Below are positions 1 through 12,358 of a stretch of DNA of 64,000 nt, piece by piece (the stretch's first letter is position 1; each line of letters opens with the position of its first letter). Source of the DNA: Siniperca chuatsi (Eukaryota; Chordata; Actinopteri; Centrarchiformes; Sinipercidae); assembly GCF_020085105.1 (NCBI RefSeq), contig NC_058042.1, positions 10,928,501-10,992,500 on the forward strand, given 5' to 3'. A model generated the notes under the pieces. That model made no database searches. It was given only the letters and a program-made list of their open reading frames with translations, and had not been told where the DNA came from. The position numbers were made by a program, and so were the translations under genes.

Positions 1-332
1 AGGCAGGGGCTATAGAAACTGAAGAGTTATGATACATAAAACAAAAGGTTTTTTTCAGAAATGCCTTTCAAAAAAATAGCAGCAATCATCTGAAATTATT
101 CACTATGTCATCAAATATCTATGAAGGAGAAATTAACTGAGTCTCTACAACAGAAGTTGCCCTAATGTCATTTTATTCAGGATACATGACTTCCACTTAA
201 GCGTTAAAAACTCCAGTGAGAAAGCAGATTAAAAGTCACACATCAATCACATTTCACAGGCTTATTGTGAATGCAGCTATCAGATTTAGGTTTCTTTATT
301 AGGTCTTGATTGTTCCAAAGACATTAATTGCA

Positions 333-720
333 GCTAAATGGCCACCAAACCAAGAGTAATAAGTCAATACCCTTTTTAAAAACTGTTATGGTATGAAAGA
401 GACCTGTCAGAGGCCTTTACTGGATTAGTGGTTTAGTAGTTTCATGGCTCTGTTATCTGAAGGTTTGGGCAAATACAATGATTTGATTTTAACATGACGT
501 TATATGCAAAATCATCATTTATTCGGATTTCTGTCTTATTTTTTTCTATGTAATCAATATTATGCAGTTCATTAGCAGTTTAATGCAAAAGCAATTCAAC
601 ACATCGTCAAGTCACTTTTGTTTGTGTAGCCCCAATCACAAATTATTTTGTCGTTTAATTTGGAGGACTTGTTGTCTGTGACCTGAATAGGGAATTTCAG
701 CTATACTGGCACGGCAAGTG
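333..720 (+). repeat. Dispersed repeat block B, copy 1
   Basis: About 390 bases, beginning with the words CTAAATGGCCACCAAACC and ending at GGCACGGCAAGT, recur nearly unchanged at 3161-3547 in the same orientation. Differences are small indels (for example the AGACCTGT missing from copy 2) and scattered substitutions. No coding content is visible. It may be a non-autonomous transposon or part of a segmental duplication; the family is not identified. Confidence 0.85.
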
Positions 721-810
721 TTTTTATCAAATTTGCCTGCTTTATTTTGAAAGCTGTTACCAAACACGATTCCACCATAGTATTTATTTAGATATGGTCA
801 TTGCCCCCAG

Positions 811-1098
811 TTTGGTTACACTTTATTTGGATAGTCCACCTACAGATAGTTTATTGGGTATTTGTAACATTTCAACAGCTTATTAGTTGAGTTTCAACAA
901 TTCAGCTGTTTCACAAATAAAACTGTTTTCTAGGTTTGGTTTCGGTTTAGGCACAAAAAACATCTTAATTAGAATGTGTTCATGAATTGTCACATAATGA
1001 TAATCTGTTAAACATCTACAGACAGAGTGAAACAGTTGACGTGTTACAACTACTCTCTAAACTATCTGTAGGTGGACTATCCAAATAAAGTGTTACCA
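811..1098. mobile_element. MITE-like element with about 38-base terminal inverted repeats
   Basis: The sequence at 812-853 (containing CACTTTATTTGGATAGTCCA and then CCTACAGATAGTTT) is repeated as its near-perfect reverse complement at 1061-1098. The pair encloses about 210 bases with no coding frame. Long terminal inverted repeats around a short non-coding core are the signature of a miniature inverted-repeat DNA transposon. The superfamily is not assigned; target-site duplications were not clear by eye. A second, outer pair of inverted segments (about 678-705 and 1232-1262, core TGACCTGAATAGG) surrounds it. Confidence 0.75.
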
Positions 1099-2965
1099 CA
1101 AATTTTGATAGCTGTGATTTTGGTGTCTAAATGTGTGACCCGTCAGTTTCTGTGACACTAGAGGATTAACTGAATGAAAAACACTGTTATCATATCTGTT
1201 ATCTGAATATATAGGGTCGGGGGGACCATGTTTGGCAACAGCTGAAATTCCTATTCAGGTCAAGGAATCTGATGGGTCACGTAACATGGTGTAACACCTC
1301 AAAGGGCTTTACAATCTGTGTTAACATAAGACACGTTCTATTTAAAAAAAAAAACAGGAAGAAACCTCAGAGCAACAGAGGGATGGGAAAATGAAGATCC
1401 ACACAATAAGAAATGCTCTGGAGTAACTTTGTTTGCAGTTTAAGAGCTAAACTAGCAGTCGTTTATGTGACAGCACAGCTTGCCAACCTGGTTGAGGCCT
1501 ATCACTAATTGATCATTAATCTGAAGCTGCAAACCCATACAGCAGCAGCATCAAAGAACCTGTTCAATTCACTAAATTATACCAGTTACATGTTTAACTT
1601 AAAGGACTTCAAACGAGTCATTCGTTTAACTTTTTAGACTTGATTTAATAGGGGACAACACAATACACAACAAGCCTGCAGACTGAGCCTCTATCAAACT
1701 GCAGCTTTTAATTTGGCTGATGAAAAAATCATGTGAATCAATAGGAGCTCATTTAGTTGTGTGACTTGTCAGCTGTATGACAAATGCCATTTGGCCTGTT
1801 TTATGACACAGGCTCCTCTGACACAGTACAAAAATCATAGCTAATTGATAAGGCAGTGGAGCAATATATGGAGGTCATTGATTCCGTTTCTCTTCTAATT
1901 TAATCTGAATACACCAGCCATGCTGATTAAAAAATCCCTGCGTAAATTACAGTTACTGCTGATAATGCTGTCAGTTTTCACAACAGCCAGCCTCAACAAA
2001 AGTGCTGACGGCCTTCCTACCTCTGTCTTATTTTTATTTATTTTTTTACCAATAATGCATAGTGAATGCTGTGTCTTTCTATAAAAATGTTTCACTGTCC
2101 ATTGAATCACTCAAGTCACCCCTGAGATGTCAGCTCGGCCCTCAAACACAGAGCCTGTTACCAGAAACTCCCATTTTCATAGTTAGACAAATAAATCGGC
2201 CTCTTTTTGCTTTGTTGGATTATAAATCAGGGAGCCCTTAAAATATTTACACCCTGTAGTTTAATCAATCAGCAAAATGTCGGGCTCATTACGTAAATAT
2301 GAACAGATTGTGCGATCTTTTAACGTAATCACACGTATTGGTGCAGGTTTCAGCGGGCCCTGTCCTGTCACTTAACTAATGGGCGAGTATGGGTGTGAGT
2401 GACGGGGCCCAATAAATTCACATCTGTCCGACTTAAAACGCTGTTCTAAAGCATGAAAAAGCCACCGTTTTTGCCAATAAAGTTTATTGAAAAGGCGTGG
2501 TCCGAAGGGGAATGTATTCATGAGCGTCATTTATTGTTGCAGGAAATGTATGTGTTTCAGCCATTAATAGTGGACACAGATGATGTTCGTGGCCCTTCTT
2601 GGTGTCAGTGTAACCTTCAGTTCTGCTGATCAGCAAGAAGACTGAACATGCATCAACTAAATAAAACACTAACACTGTAGTCCGGGTCATTTTATTGTAG
2701 GTTAAATCAATTTGATCTGAAATTCTGCACCAAAAACATAGCCGGTGACTCCAGAAGCCTTCTGATTAAAAAAAAAAAGGTTTATTTATCATGAGCTTTT
2801 TTCAGAGTAATAAATAAGAGCACCAAAGAGCACCAGCTTTTCAGATAATCATTTTAAAAATAAAATATGCACAAAACATAGCCTAGTAATTAGGAGTAAA
2901 GCATTGCTGCTCAGTCTCAGTATCAAAAATAGAAGCAGTGACTCAAAAGTTACACATACACATGA

Positions 2966-3826
2966 CAGATACATTTCAGTAAGTTATTATCATTGATGTT
3001 TACCATGTTAAGCTGTGAATATGTGAATAAACAATATGGATCTAAAATATTAAACTGTTTGCACAAATGTCACCAGAAACATTATAGGGAGAAGAAACGT
3101 TCATGTGTATCAACAAGGTCCATGTCTGCCCTCTTGTGGTGAAAATACAAGAATACACTAAATGGCCACCAAACCAAGAGTAATAAGTCAATACACTTTT
3201 TAAAAACTGTTATGGTATGAAAGTCAGAGGCCTTTACTGGATTAGTGGTTTAGTAGTTTCATGGCTCTGTTATCTGAAGGTTTAGTCAAATACAGTGATT
3301 TAATTTTAACATGACGTTATATGCAAAATCATCATTTATTCGGATTTCTGTCTTATTTTTTTTTCCATGTAATCAATATTATGCAGTTCATGAGCAGTTT
3401 AATGCAAAAGCAATTCAACAGATGTAAACGTCAAGTCACTTTTGTTTGTGTAGCCCCAATCACAAATTAATTTTAAATTTGTCGTTTAATTTGGAGGACT
3501 TGTTGTCTGTGACCTGAATAGGGAATTTCAGCTATACTGGCACGGCAAGTAACACATACATTTCAGTAAGCTATTGTCATTAACGTTTTGTGAATAAACA
3601 ATATGGATCTAAAATATTAAACTGTTATTTGCACAAATGTCACCAGAAACATTATAAGGAGAAGAAACGTTCATGCGTTCATGCGTCCATGGAGTAGTGC
3701 GCATGCGCCAACGTGCATGCTGCCTGTTGCTGTAGCTCCGTCTCAAAGAGTTTCCCCTCGGGAAGTATTTCTGATGTCAACATGGTCCATGTCTGCCCTC
3801 TTGTGGTGAAACTACAAGAAGACACG
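2966..3826 (+). repeat. Tandem duplication A-B-A' with repeat block B between the copies
   Basis: Block A (about 2966-3157) contains ACATTTCAGTAAG, ATATGGATCTAAAATATTAA, GTCACCAGAAACATTATA and CTGCCCTCTTGTGGTGAAA. The same words in the same order recur at about 3556-3826 (A'). Between them sits block B (3161-3547), which also exists at 333-720. The order suggests that A was duplicated in tandem and that B inserted or was copied between the two. No coding content. Confidence 0.8.
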
Positions 3827-4230
3827 TGGCCTGACTTGACATTTTCTAGCAGATATTGGATACATATAAACAAAAAGACGGACATATTGGATGCTTGTGC
3901 AAGTTATAGCCTACTGCAGTAAAGGTAACAAGCTGGTGATATGTACATACGTTTCCTCTTAACAGTCTGTTTCTGCAGCTTTTAGTCGCTTCTGTACTTT
4001 TATGACGCTTCCTCAAATATAAATAAACATATTGCATTTGTTTGTAATCTAATATGTAAATGAGTAGCCTATAGCTGCTGCAAAACTGTTGTTGTTGTAA
4101 GCTACGATCTTAATGGGCGACCTACACCTATTTTCTGAATATTTCCGATCGTGTTTGTGGATGAAAATGCGCATTTCCTGTGCCGTATGGCTCTTTGGGG
4201 TGCGCTTGTGTGTCAGGTGGGGCGGCCCGT

Positions 4231-4415
4231 CTTCAGTAGGGCGGGTCTTTCTGGTTTTGAAGCACATGATGAAGCAATGACAAGCTTGTAGGTTTGTCTC
4301 AGCCTGAGCCTCCACAGTCTTTCTCTTTAGTGTTTGCTTGTTTAACTGAGTGAAGACCGAGCAGAAACCTGCTGGACATCCAGACAAACTGCAGACTAAC
4401 ACCGTGACTATGAAC
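4231..4415 (+). promoter_or_regulatory. atic: atic proximal promoter and 5' leader (GC box, no TATA)
   Basis: A GGGCGGG Sp1-type box lies at 4239-4245 in a locally GC-rich stretch, about 170 bases upstream of the atic start codon. No TATA box is evident, as is usual for housekeeping purine-synthesis genes. The transcription start is inferred to lie between about 4250 and 4380 and cannot be fixed from sequence. Confidence 0.5.
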
Positions 4416-7400
4416 ATGGCCTCCTCAGAGCTCGGTAAGAGTTTATTCTTCAGATTTAATTGATTCGCTGTCGTCACTATAAAGTTTCGTTCTGCGACAT
4501 GCAGGATGCTAGCTCCTGCTAACATTAGCCAACGTGGTCAGCTTCACCTCGCTGAAATACGCCTTTACTTCTCTTTTATGTCTATACAAATTGGTGAAAA
4601 GGTTTCTTAAGCCTCCTTTTTATTTGTCCTCGCAGCACTTTTGAGTGTCTCAGACAAAACTGGACTGCTGGACTTTGCCAAAAGGCTGGTGGATGTGGGG
4701 CTGTCTCTGGTGGCCTCGGGTGGCACAGCCAAAGCCCTGCGTGATGCTGGACTGGCTGTCAGGTGGGTGCTGAGGTGGTCCTTGAACTTCAATGCAGCTG
4801 TGTTTTGTTTTCCCCAAATTCATTAAATCTAGTAGCTACCAATGGGTGGCCTTCTCTAACCTGTCCGTGTCGCTGTGTGTCAGGGATGTGGCTGAGCTGA
4901 CTGGACACCCGGAGATGCTGGGGGGCAGAGTGAAGACCCTGCATCCTGCTGTCCATGGAGGCATCCTGGCCAGGAAAACCCCCACTGACACAGCAGACAT
5001 GGAGAAGCTGGGCTACAGCCTGGTCAGGTGAGAGAAGCACTGCAAATTACTGGAAAAATCTAAAACATTTAAACACACAGAAATTCACATTTTAAAATCA
5101 GCTGTATGATAGCATGGTTGGTATTTATATTTATTTGCAATAGAGGAGAAAAAGCTGAGTTAGAAATACTTTATACAAAGCCCAGTTGATTCAAAAAACA
5201 TGCATGATCACAGGCTAATATGGTTACAGTATAGGCTTGTGTTGTGCAATTAGGAAGCATGTGTAGTTGATTTAGTTGCTGGTCAATTGGAAAACTGTTG
5301 CTCCTGTTATAAGCTGGTCTTGTGACTCTCATTTGTTTAGGACCAGAAGAATGTGATTAGATTGTCATTGGAGAATTAAACTACACACTTGATTAAAAGT
5401 CAACAGAACTTGGCTGATTAGACACTGATTGCACACACATTTGATAGAAATATAAATTTCTTTGTGTTTCCTTGACTCTCAAGTTAAACAGGAGTCTTTT
5501 AATCTTTGTGTGCATGTGATAAAGAGGTTGACAGAGGTTGAATGGATCATCTGATTAGGATGGAAGAAGTATGATGCTCACACTGTAGGACAGTTGATGT
5601 TTGTGCAGGAAATCACACTGAGAGCAAGTAGTTCAGGAGATGCTTGTTTATAGGGTTACTTAAACAGCAGTAATATAAGAATATTTTTTTTAAAAATTAA
5701 TATGTGGCGTAGACAGCAATGTTGAAAATGTTAGTTAAAGGCATAAAAAGCAGGCACAGAGTCTGTTGTAATGCTGCATTATCAAAGGCAAATGTAACTA
5801 GTTATGCTGAAATGATTAGTGGATTAATCAGTTAGTTAATCAACAGAAAATTATCAGCTCTGAGCTCTGATAGTCGATTCATAATTCAAGTCATTTATTA
5901 AAAGAAAAAAATGCCAAACCTACGTTAGTTTCAGTTGCTCAAATATGAGGATTTGCTTTTTTCTTTGGGTTTTGGACTGTTGGTCGGACAAAAGAAGCAT
6001 CAGAAGAATTAATCAGGAATGATTAATTGAGAAAAATAATCAACAGATTGATTAATGAAATCGTTGTTGCCCTAGCAGCTACATTATGGGACAGAGAATC
6101 CTGTAGTTTATTCCACCTAAAAGGCTCAAAGTAGATGAAAGCAAACTGTGATGAATTTTAGTAGAATCAATGTCAGGAGACTTTTTTTTTTTTGTCTTCA
6201 CTGAACGCCCTGATCACATTCACACCGTTACACATTCACACCTGGAAGATGTACAACCACAGTCTGATCTGCTGGCCACTGAGCTTCTCCACTGGAGAGG
6301 TTGGGGTTAAGGGCCTTGCTCAAGGGCACCTCAGTGGCGGTAATGAGAGAGGGGCTGCCTTTCACTTTCTCCACCCAGATTTATCTTGCCGTTCCGGGGG
6401 ATTGTACAGACAACCTTCCGGTCCCAAGCTTGCCCTAACTTCAGTTTGGGAGGGAGACAGAGAGTAGTTCCTCTAACAAAACTCTATAAAGTAGCGTGTG
6501 TTGTTTTTCACTCAACCTTCAGAAATGAACTGTGACTAGATTTAATTACGTAAATTTGAGCACATGAGGATCCATGAGCACGATGCCTCACATGTTCTTT
6601 CTAATCTTTGTAATGGCCCAAATGATGTCATATTTACCAATCTTTACTTAATTTTAAGGCAAAACAACTCTCTGAAGTGGTTCATTCTGAGAGGGCATGA
6701 ACACACTGTGATAGCTAGAATTGCAAGAAGTTAATTTACAAGTTATTGATTAATTACAAGTTATTGTTTTCAAACAGATGATGATGATCTTGATGAAGAC
6801 TGTGACATTTGTTCTGTGTTTGCTCTTTTTAAGAGTGGTGGTGTGCAACCTCTACCCATTTGTGAAGACTGTCTCTAACCCGAATGTTACAGTGGAAGAT
6901 GCTGTGGAGCAGATAGATATTGGTGAGTCGTGCAGATGAGATTGTGCATGTAGTTTCAGAATATTAAGCTAAATTTGATTAATAATTGTGTAAAATAATG
7001 CTTGTAATGCAGAGTACCCCAAGATTAATGAGTCACATCGCATTAAAAACTTTAATTGTTCTTCTTTTCCACCTCACTAATATTAATGCTATTATTATTA
7101 TCATTGTTATTATTATTATTATCATTGTTGTTATTATTAACATGTCTATTAAAAAAATGTGGGGGTTTTTTTGTTGTTTTTTTTTCTTTCTTCCCAGGTG
7201 GTGTGACTCTGTTGAGAGCAGCGGCCAAGAATCATGCTCGGGTCACCATAGTGTGTGATCCTGCTGACTATTCGCTGGTTGCCAAGGAGATAGCGAGTTC
7301 AGGAGACAAAGATACAACCCTGGAAACACGGAGGACCCTGGCCCTCAAAGTAACATGACTTTTTTTCTTTTCCCCACCATTTTAACTTGCAAGTATATAA

Positions 7401-8733
7401 ACTGAATTTGTACAAGACTAACACATTTAGGGTGACTTTTCTGAAACGGAGACACTAGAGTGCTAAAAGGACTGCACACTTTCTGGGGCACATTCACGTA
7501 CAAGAATGACTTATTAAATTTCTTTTTCCCCAATGCAATTTAACTTTTGCATATGTGGGGGTCTTTTTAAGGCTTTAGAATTCTAGATTTAAGAGCTCAA
7601 AGTATGTCAATGTTCTAAAATCCCTCTTTTTTTAAAAATAAGTTTAAAAAAAGTCTTTGTAATGCTTTACAATGCTTGCGTATAATTTCAGGCCTTTCAT
7701 TACTCTGTTTAATCTCAAGTAATAGGTGTTTTTTGGCAGCAGCTTTAAAAAAAAAATGTATATGGTTTTTGAATTCAGAACCAGAAAGCATTACATTAGA
7801 CTGATGAGCAGTTGGCACCTGCCATCAGTGTGTGAATGGGATGAATGGGATATGTAGTGTGAAGCACTTTGAGTGCTCAGAAGACTAGAAAGGCGTGAAA
7901 CAAGTCCATTTACCATTAGAGCTGAAAGGATTAGTTGATAGACAGACAATTAAACGGCAACAATTTTGATAATTGTTTAAGTTTTGTGTGTGTTTTTTGT
8001 TTTTTTAAATCAAAAAAGCACTGGTTCCGTGCTTCTCAAATGAGAATTTTTGCTTGTTTTCTGTTATAGTATTTTTGGGTTTTGGACTGTTGGTCTGTCA
8101 AAACAAGCTGTTTGAATATTTTAGCTTTTCTGACATCTTATAGGCCAAATGATTAATTGAGATAATAAATCATGTTTTTGGCTTTTTTAAGGTATGAGCA
8201 GGCCTCCATCTTATAGTGATGGTTGCATAATGGTAACGACTTGATGCTAGATTCTTACGCAACATAAGAAAAGGTGCAGTGAAAAACAAAGTCCAGTGTT
8301 GAAATGTGTGTTTTAGGTTACAGAGTCTTAACATTGACGACTTGTGAACTTGTAGTCTGGATTGATCATTGCTTTGCTTAGGGATGATACCTACATAATT
8401 ACTGCAGATATAGTCATCATAAAATAGTCGCCTCCTTGTATTAAATTCTTGATTGTCGAGTGATAAGATGTAAATGCTTTGAGGTTTATAACTCTGCCTT
8501 TGGTACACAGTAGTAGTTGATGTATTTATATATATTTTTTCTCATCCAAGTGTATTTCATGTTCTTTTCTCTTCAGGCCTTCACACACACAGCACAGTAT
8601 GATGAGGCCATATCAGACTACTTTCGTGGACAGTACAGCCGTGGTGTTTCCCAGCTGCCTCTGCGCTATGGCATGAACCCTCACCAAGCACCCGCCCAAA
8701 TCTACACCCTGCGCCCAGTCCTCCCCCTCAAAG
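4416..8733 (+). CDS. atic: atic exons 1-6: IMP cyclohydrolase (MGS-like) domain
   Basis: Residues 1 to about 199 form the methylglyoxal-synthase-like fold that closes FAICAR to IMP. Conserved stretches seen are [74 protein letters not shown] and [13 protein letters not shown]. Exon 6 then reads [15 protein letters not shown] and [17 protein letters not shown], the linker into the transformylase domain. Intron 3 (5028-6833) is the longest in the gene and holds dispersed repeats. Confidence 0.96.
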
Positions 8734-9186
8734 GTAGACCCACATCGCATCACAACTGTCTCATCTGACCTAAATGTGTCAGTGTGAGCATTGTTTAGTG
8801 ATTTGTCTTTAACGGAATAGTTTGACACTTTGGGAAATGCGCTTATTTGCTTCCTGGCAGAGAGTTAGATGAGAATTATTGATATCACTTTCACATCTGT
8901 CTGTTAAATATGAAGCTACAGCCAGCAGCTGGTTAGCTTAGCTTTGCACAAAGACTGGAAACGGGGAAACGGCTAGCCTGGATCTGTAAAGGTAACAAAG
9001 TCTGTCTACCAGCACTTCTTAAGCAAACTCATTAACACATTAAATCTAGTTGGTTTAATTTGTACAAAGACCGGATTGTCTCCTCCACACGCGGCTTATC
9101 TGCTGCTGTGAAAACTGAATCGTGGCCTGCATGTGTCTGTCCCTGTATGATACAGCAAGAGAGAAACAGAAAGAGGCGGGGCAAGC

Positions 9187-9227
<41 letters not shown>

Positions 9228-12200
9228 CAGCGGTGTGTAGTAAGAGACAGCGGTATAGCTGTGTGCGAATATCCAAATTAAAAATCGAATACCTACCCAA
9301 CAAACGGATGTCATCTAAATAGTCGAATATTCGGGTCCAACCCTACTGCTAATAAAAGAAATAAAATTCTGAACAAGATAGAAGGTAACTTCTTTTGACA
9401 GGAGATAATTCAGTGACGTGAATTATTATTATTTTTTTAAAGATGTTGCTAACTTCCATAGAAATGCAGAAAACTACTAATAATTTATCCTTAAACGTCA
9501 TTCAATTTGATTCTTGCTTCTATTCCTGTCGCTGCCCCCTCTCAGTGGTCAACGGTTCACCTGGATTTATCAACCTGTGTGATGCTCTGAACGCCTGGCA
9601 GCTGGTCAGAGAGTTAAAGAGCGCCCTCGGCATGGCTGCTGCAACCTCCTTCAAACATGTCAGCCCTGCTGGTAAGACCAAAAGAGACACGCAGACGCAC
9701 TCTTAACAGTATAAATGTGGACTTGGAATTAAGTATTTATTCACCTTTTGTTCTGAAGGAGCTGCAGTAGGAGTTCCTCTGACTGAGGAGGAAGCCAAAG
9801 TGTGCATGGTGCACGACATGCTGAAGGATCTCACCCCACTGGCCACGGCCTATGCCAGGGCAAGAGGTCAAACAATTAATTAGATAGAAAATACTCCAGG
9901 TTATCTACTGTCTCTTTATATGGAATTGTATTAACTCCTTCTACATCCTCAGGGTCAGACAGAATGTCGTCTTTTGGAGACTTCATTGCCGTGTCAGATG
10001 TGTGTGACGTTCCCACCGCCAAGATTATCTCAAGAGAGGTAAAACTATGTCAAAGAACAAATACAGAATTAGTTTTTTATGCTGCAACATTGTTTTCCTT
10101 AACATTGATTCAATTTGATTGCTCTCAGGTTTCAGATGGTATCATTGCTCCTGGTTACAATGAAGAGGCACTCAAGATCCTCTCCAAAAAGAAGAATGGC
10201 AACTACTGTGTGCTTCAGGTGTGAGATTTTTATTTTATTTTATCAATCATAATTTTTGTATTTAAATAAGGATGATTAGAATCAGCGTTTAGTTACCTTC
10301 TGATTTGTTGTTTGATTTTACAATGTGTGTCTTTGTCCCAGATGGATCCAGACTATGAACCTGATGAGGCTGAGGTGAGAGTGTTGTTTGGTCTCTATCT
10401 CAAACAAAAGAGGAACGGAGGGCTCATCGATAAGGAATTCTTCAAGAATGTTGTTTCCAAGGGCTCAGTGAGTCACTGTAGTGTATTTACTTTCATATTG
10501 TATTTTGGGCTCATCCTGCTTTGTCATTAAAAATAATAATTTCATTATTGACGCAATCCTATCTAAATGACACGTGTTCACCCTTTTGGTTGTTTCTGTG
10601 TCCACAAGCTCTCAGAGGAAGCTGTGCGTGACCTCACTGTGGCCACCATCGCTGTCAAGTACACTCAGTCCAACTCTGTCTGCTATGCTAAAGATGGACA
10701 GGTAAGAACAGGCAGGTAGAAGTAGGAGAAAGGAATCTGGATGAGCCATAAGTTTTTCGCTAATATTTTCTCTTTTCTGTGTTTTACAGGTTATTGGCAT
10801 TGGCGCGGGTCAGCAGTCTCGTATCCACTGCACACGGCTGGCAGGTGACAAAGCTGATAACTGGTGGCTGAGACACAACCCTCGTGTCCTGAACATGAAG
10901 TTTCGGACTGGTGTGAAGCGGGCAGAGATGGCCAACGCAATTGACCAGTATGTCAGCAACACCATTGGAGAGGTAAGGTGGTAACAATGGGCAACAGGCA
11001 CTTTAAAGATAAAGCAGTAGTTAAGTTGTAGTCGTAGGATTTTGATCGTAAAAATACCTTGTTTACAATTATACTTTTTCTCACTGGCATTTTTGGAAGA
11101 ACAGTCATCCAATGTATATGCATTCTGTTTGCACTTCTGTATTTACTATTTTCCATTACTGGTCGCTGGCACATTTAAATATACATAGACACACACAGGA
11201 AGTCTTGGAAAATATATGCACACATCGCACTTGGCATCTAAACGAGGAATAAAACAAGAGAGAGAAATCGGTGGCTATCTTGATGACAGTGAATCATAGT
11301 CTGTTGTCACAGAACATGACAAATACTTGACTGTAGATTCTTTCTATTTTGATAAGCAGCATCCACAGTCGTGAACATTTTGCAGAAACGTGCGATGGGC
11401 CATTTTGAGCGCATAATTTTATTTTTTTAAGCACATAAATTGTATCTTGTAGAGGAATTATCACACAAAGAATAATGTAATTTGAGCAAGCAAACATCTC
11501 TTCTCTCCCATTGCGTACTTTGGTTTGAGACACAAATACAATGCCACATAGCCACAGTGCAGGCTTAGCGCTGCATGGCTAGCAGCAGACAGTATTTTAT
11601 TAAGTGGATAATCATGTAGTGTAATGTTATTCATTTCAGTGGCTGGTCATTCTTATCATGTTAGCTACCACTCCAAACAGAGCTACAGTAAGTTGGCTAT
11701 GGCTACATTTGATTTCTTCAGTGGCCGTCAAGTACACACAGCCCACCTGTCTGCTCTGTGATGTCTGATGTCCAATGTCTTATCACAAAATATGCCAAGT
11801 TTGACCCATTGAAAACAAATGCGAAGTCCTGTTATTGTGTGTGTTTTGTGTTGACAGGGCCCAGACTTGGCAGTTTGGAAGTCAATGTATGAAGAGGTGC
11901 CTGAGCTTCTGTCAGAGACTGAAAAGAAGAACTGGATCAGCTCCCTGCAAGCCGTGGCTGTCAGCTCTGACGCCTTCTTCCCCTTCAGAGATAACATAGA
12001 TCGTGCCAAACGCGTAAATATAGCCTTTAATTTATATAACTTATAACCTTTCACAAAAGCACAAGTTCATACTGTATGCACTTTCAGACATTGCATGGGA
12101 ATGGCCTGCAGACAATCCTTTTGCATACAAAAATGTCACTACTAGTTTGAAAACTATTGACTCTAAAAACAGTAGTGTACTGACAAGCTTTCCAACCATC

Positions 12201-12358
12201 TTTACTAACGTTCCTTCCCTCTGTGTGTCCATCTGTAGAGTGGCGTTGAGTACATCGCAGCTCCAGCGGGCTCTGCTGCTGATGAGGTTGTGATTAATGC
12301 CTGTAATGAGCAAGGCATAACTCTGGTGCACACCAACCTGCGACTCTTCCACCACTGA
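4416..12358 (+). CDS. atic: atic: bifunctional AICAR transformylase / IMP cyclohydrolase (15 exons)
   Basis: Catalyses the last two steps of de novo purine synthesis in the cytosol: formylation of AICAR from 10-formyl-tetrahydrofolate, then ring closure to IMP. It acts as a homodimer. Exons: 4416-4434, 4636-4762, 4884-5027, 6834-6922, 7198-7349, 8577-8733, 9546-9671, 9759-9866, 9953-10038, 10129-10218, 10342-10467, 10609-10701, 10790-10972, 11858-12013, 12239-12358. All introns are GT-AG and the phases agree. The product is 591 residues, against 592 in human, and ends LRLFHH as in mammals. The start is the ATG at 4416, which has a strong context (AAC before, G after). An in-frame ATG at 4410 would add two residues (M-N). 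Confidence 0.98.
5800..6080. repeat. Teleost dispersed repeat in atic intron 3
   Basis: AT-rich sequence with ATTAGTGGATTAATCAGTTA at the left, TTTGGGTTTTGGACTGTTGG inside, and GATTAATTGAGAAAAATAAT near the right end. Its two ends are roughly complementary, so it looks like a palindromic, MITE-type element. The same family occurs at 7905-8170 in intron 5. I know this family as very common in teleost genomes; no formal family name is claimed. Confidence 0.75.
6190..6480 (+). repeat. Dispersed repeat in atic intron 3
   Basis: A GC-richer island inside an AT-rich intron, with GGGGTTAAGGGCCTTGCTCA and AGGGCACCTCAGTGGCGG. This word combination is a familiar marker of a teleost interspersed repeat. 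A 91-residue open frame crosses it but has no protein family features and is taken as chance. Confidence 0.6.
7905..8170. repeat. Second copy of the 5800-6080 repeat family, atic intron 5
   Basis: It shares TTTGGGTTTTGGACTGTTGG, TTCTCAAATG and GATTAATTGAGA with the intron 3 copy, in the same orientation. It lies between exon 5 and exon 6 and does not touch splice sites. Confidence 0.7.
8811..9075 (+). repeat. Teleost inverted-repeat element arm, atic intron 6
   Basis: Reads AACGGAATAGTTTGACACTT, then GAGAGTTAGATGAGAATTAT, AGCCAGCAGCTGGTTAGCTT and CTAGCCTGGATCTGTAAAGG. The same series is seen in the fuller element at 32610-33390 and the fragment at 40433-40580. Only one arm is present here. 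Confidence 0.75.
9190..9219. repeat. (GT)n microsatellite in atic intron 6
   Basis: About 15 uninterrupted GT/TG units followed by GCGCGCG. Confidence 0.95.
9546..12358 (+). CDS. atic: atic exons 7-15: AICAR transformylase domain
   Basis: This domain transfers a formyl group from 10-formyl-THF to AICAR. Counting from the ATG at 4416, the catalytic pair falls at Lys266-His267 within [11 protein letters not shown], the same numbers as in the human enzyme. Other family blocks seen are [86 protein letters not shown]-like [31 protein letters not shown] and [11 protein letters not shown]. No frameshift or stop was found. Confidence 0.96.
10973..11857 (+). other. atic intron 13, no named feature
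   Basis: An 885-base intron between exons 13 and 14. AT-rich, with no exon-like segment or repeat that I can identify. Confidence 0.7.

Larger units (their letters stand above)
1..4230. other. Non-coding left flank, repeat-rich
   Basis: No open frame here looks like a protein-coding exon: frames are short, AT-rich and without family motifs. The stretch is dominated by duplicated and inverted sequence, listed separately: a dispersed block at 333-720 and 3161-3547, a terminal-inverted-repeat element at 811-1098, and a tandem duplication spanning 2966-3826. About 1270-2965 shows nothing I can name. In mammals ABCA12 lies upstream of ATIC, but no ABC transporter exon (Walker or signature motif) was seen here. 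Confidence 0.7.

Noticed and set aside
1..4230. Possible abca12 or bard1 exons, the mammalian neighbours upstream of ATIC
   Set aside because: No ATPase or other diagnostic motif in any frame; only repeats and AT-rich sequence.
4049..4525. Minus-strand open frame of 158 codons over the atic promoter and exon 1
   Set aside because: No family motif, no splice or promoter context, low-complexity basic composition; overlaps atic exon 1.
9055..9322. Several open frames with poly(Cys-Val) or poly(His-Thr)
   Set aside because: They are translations of the GT microsatellite at 9190-9219.
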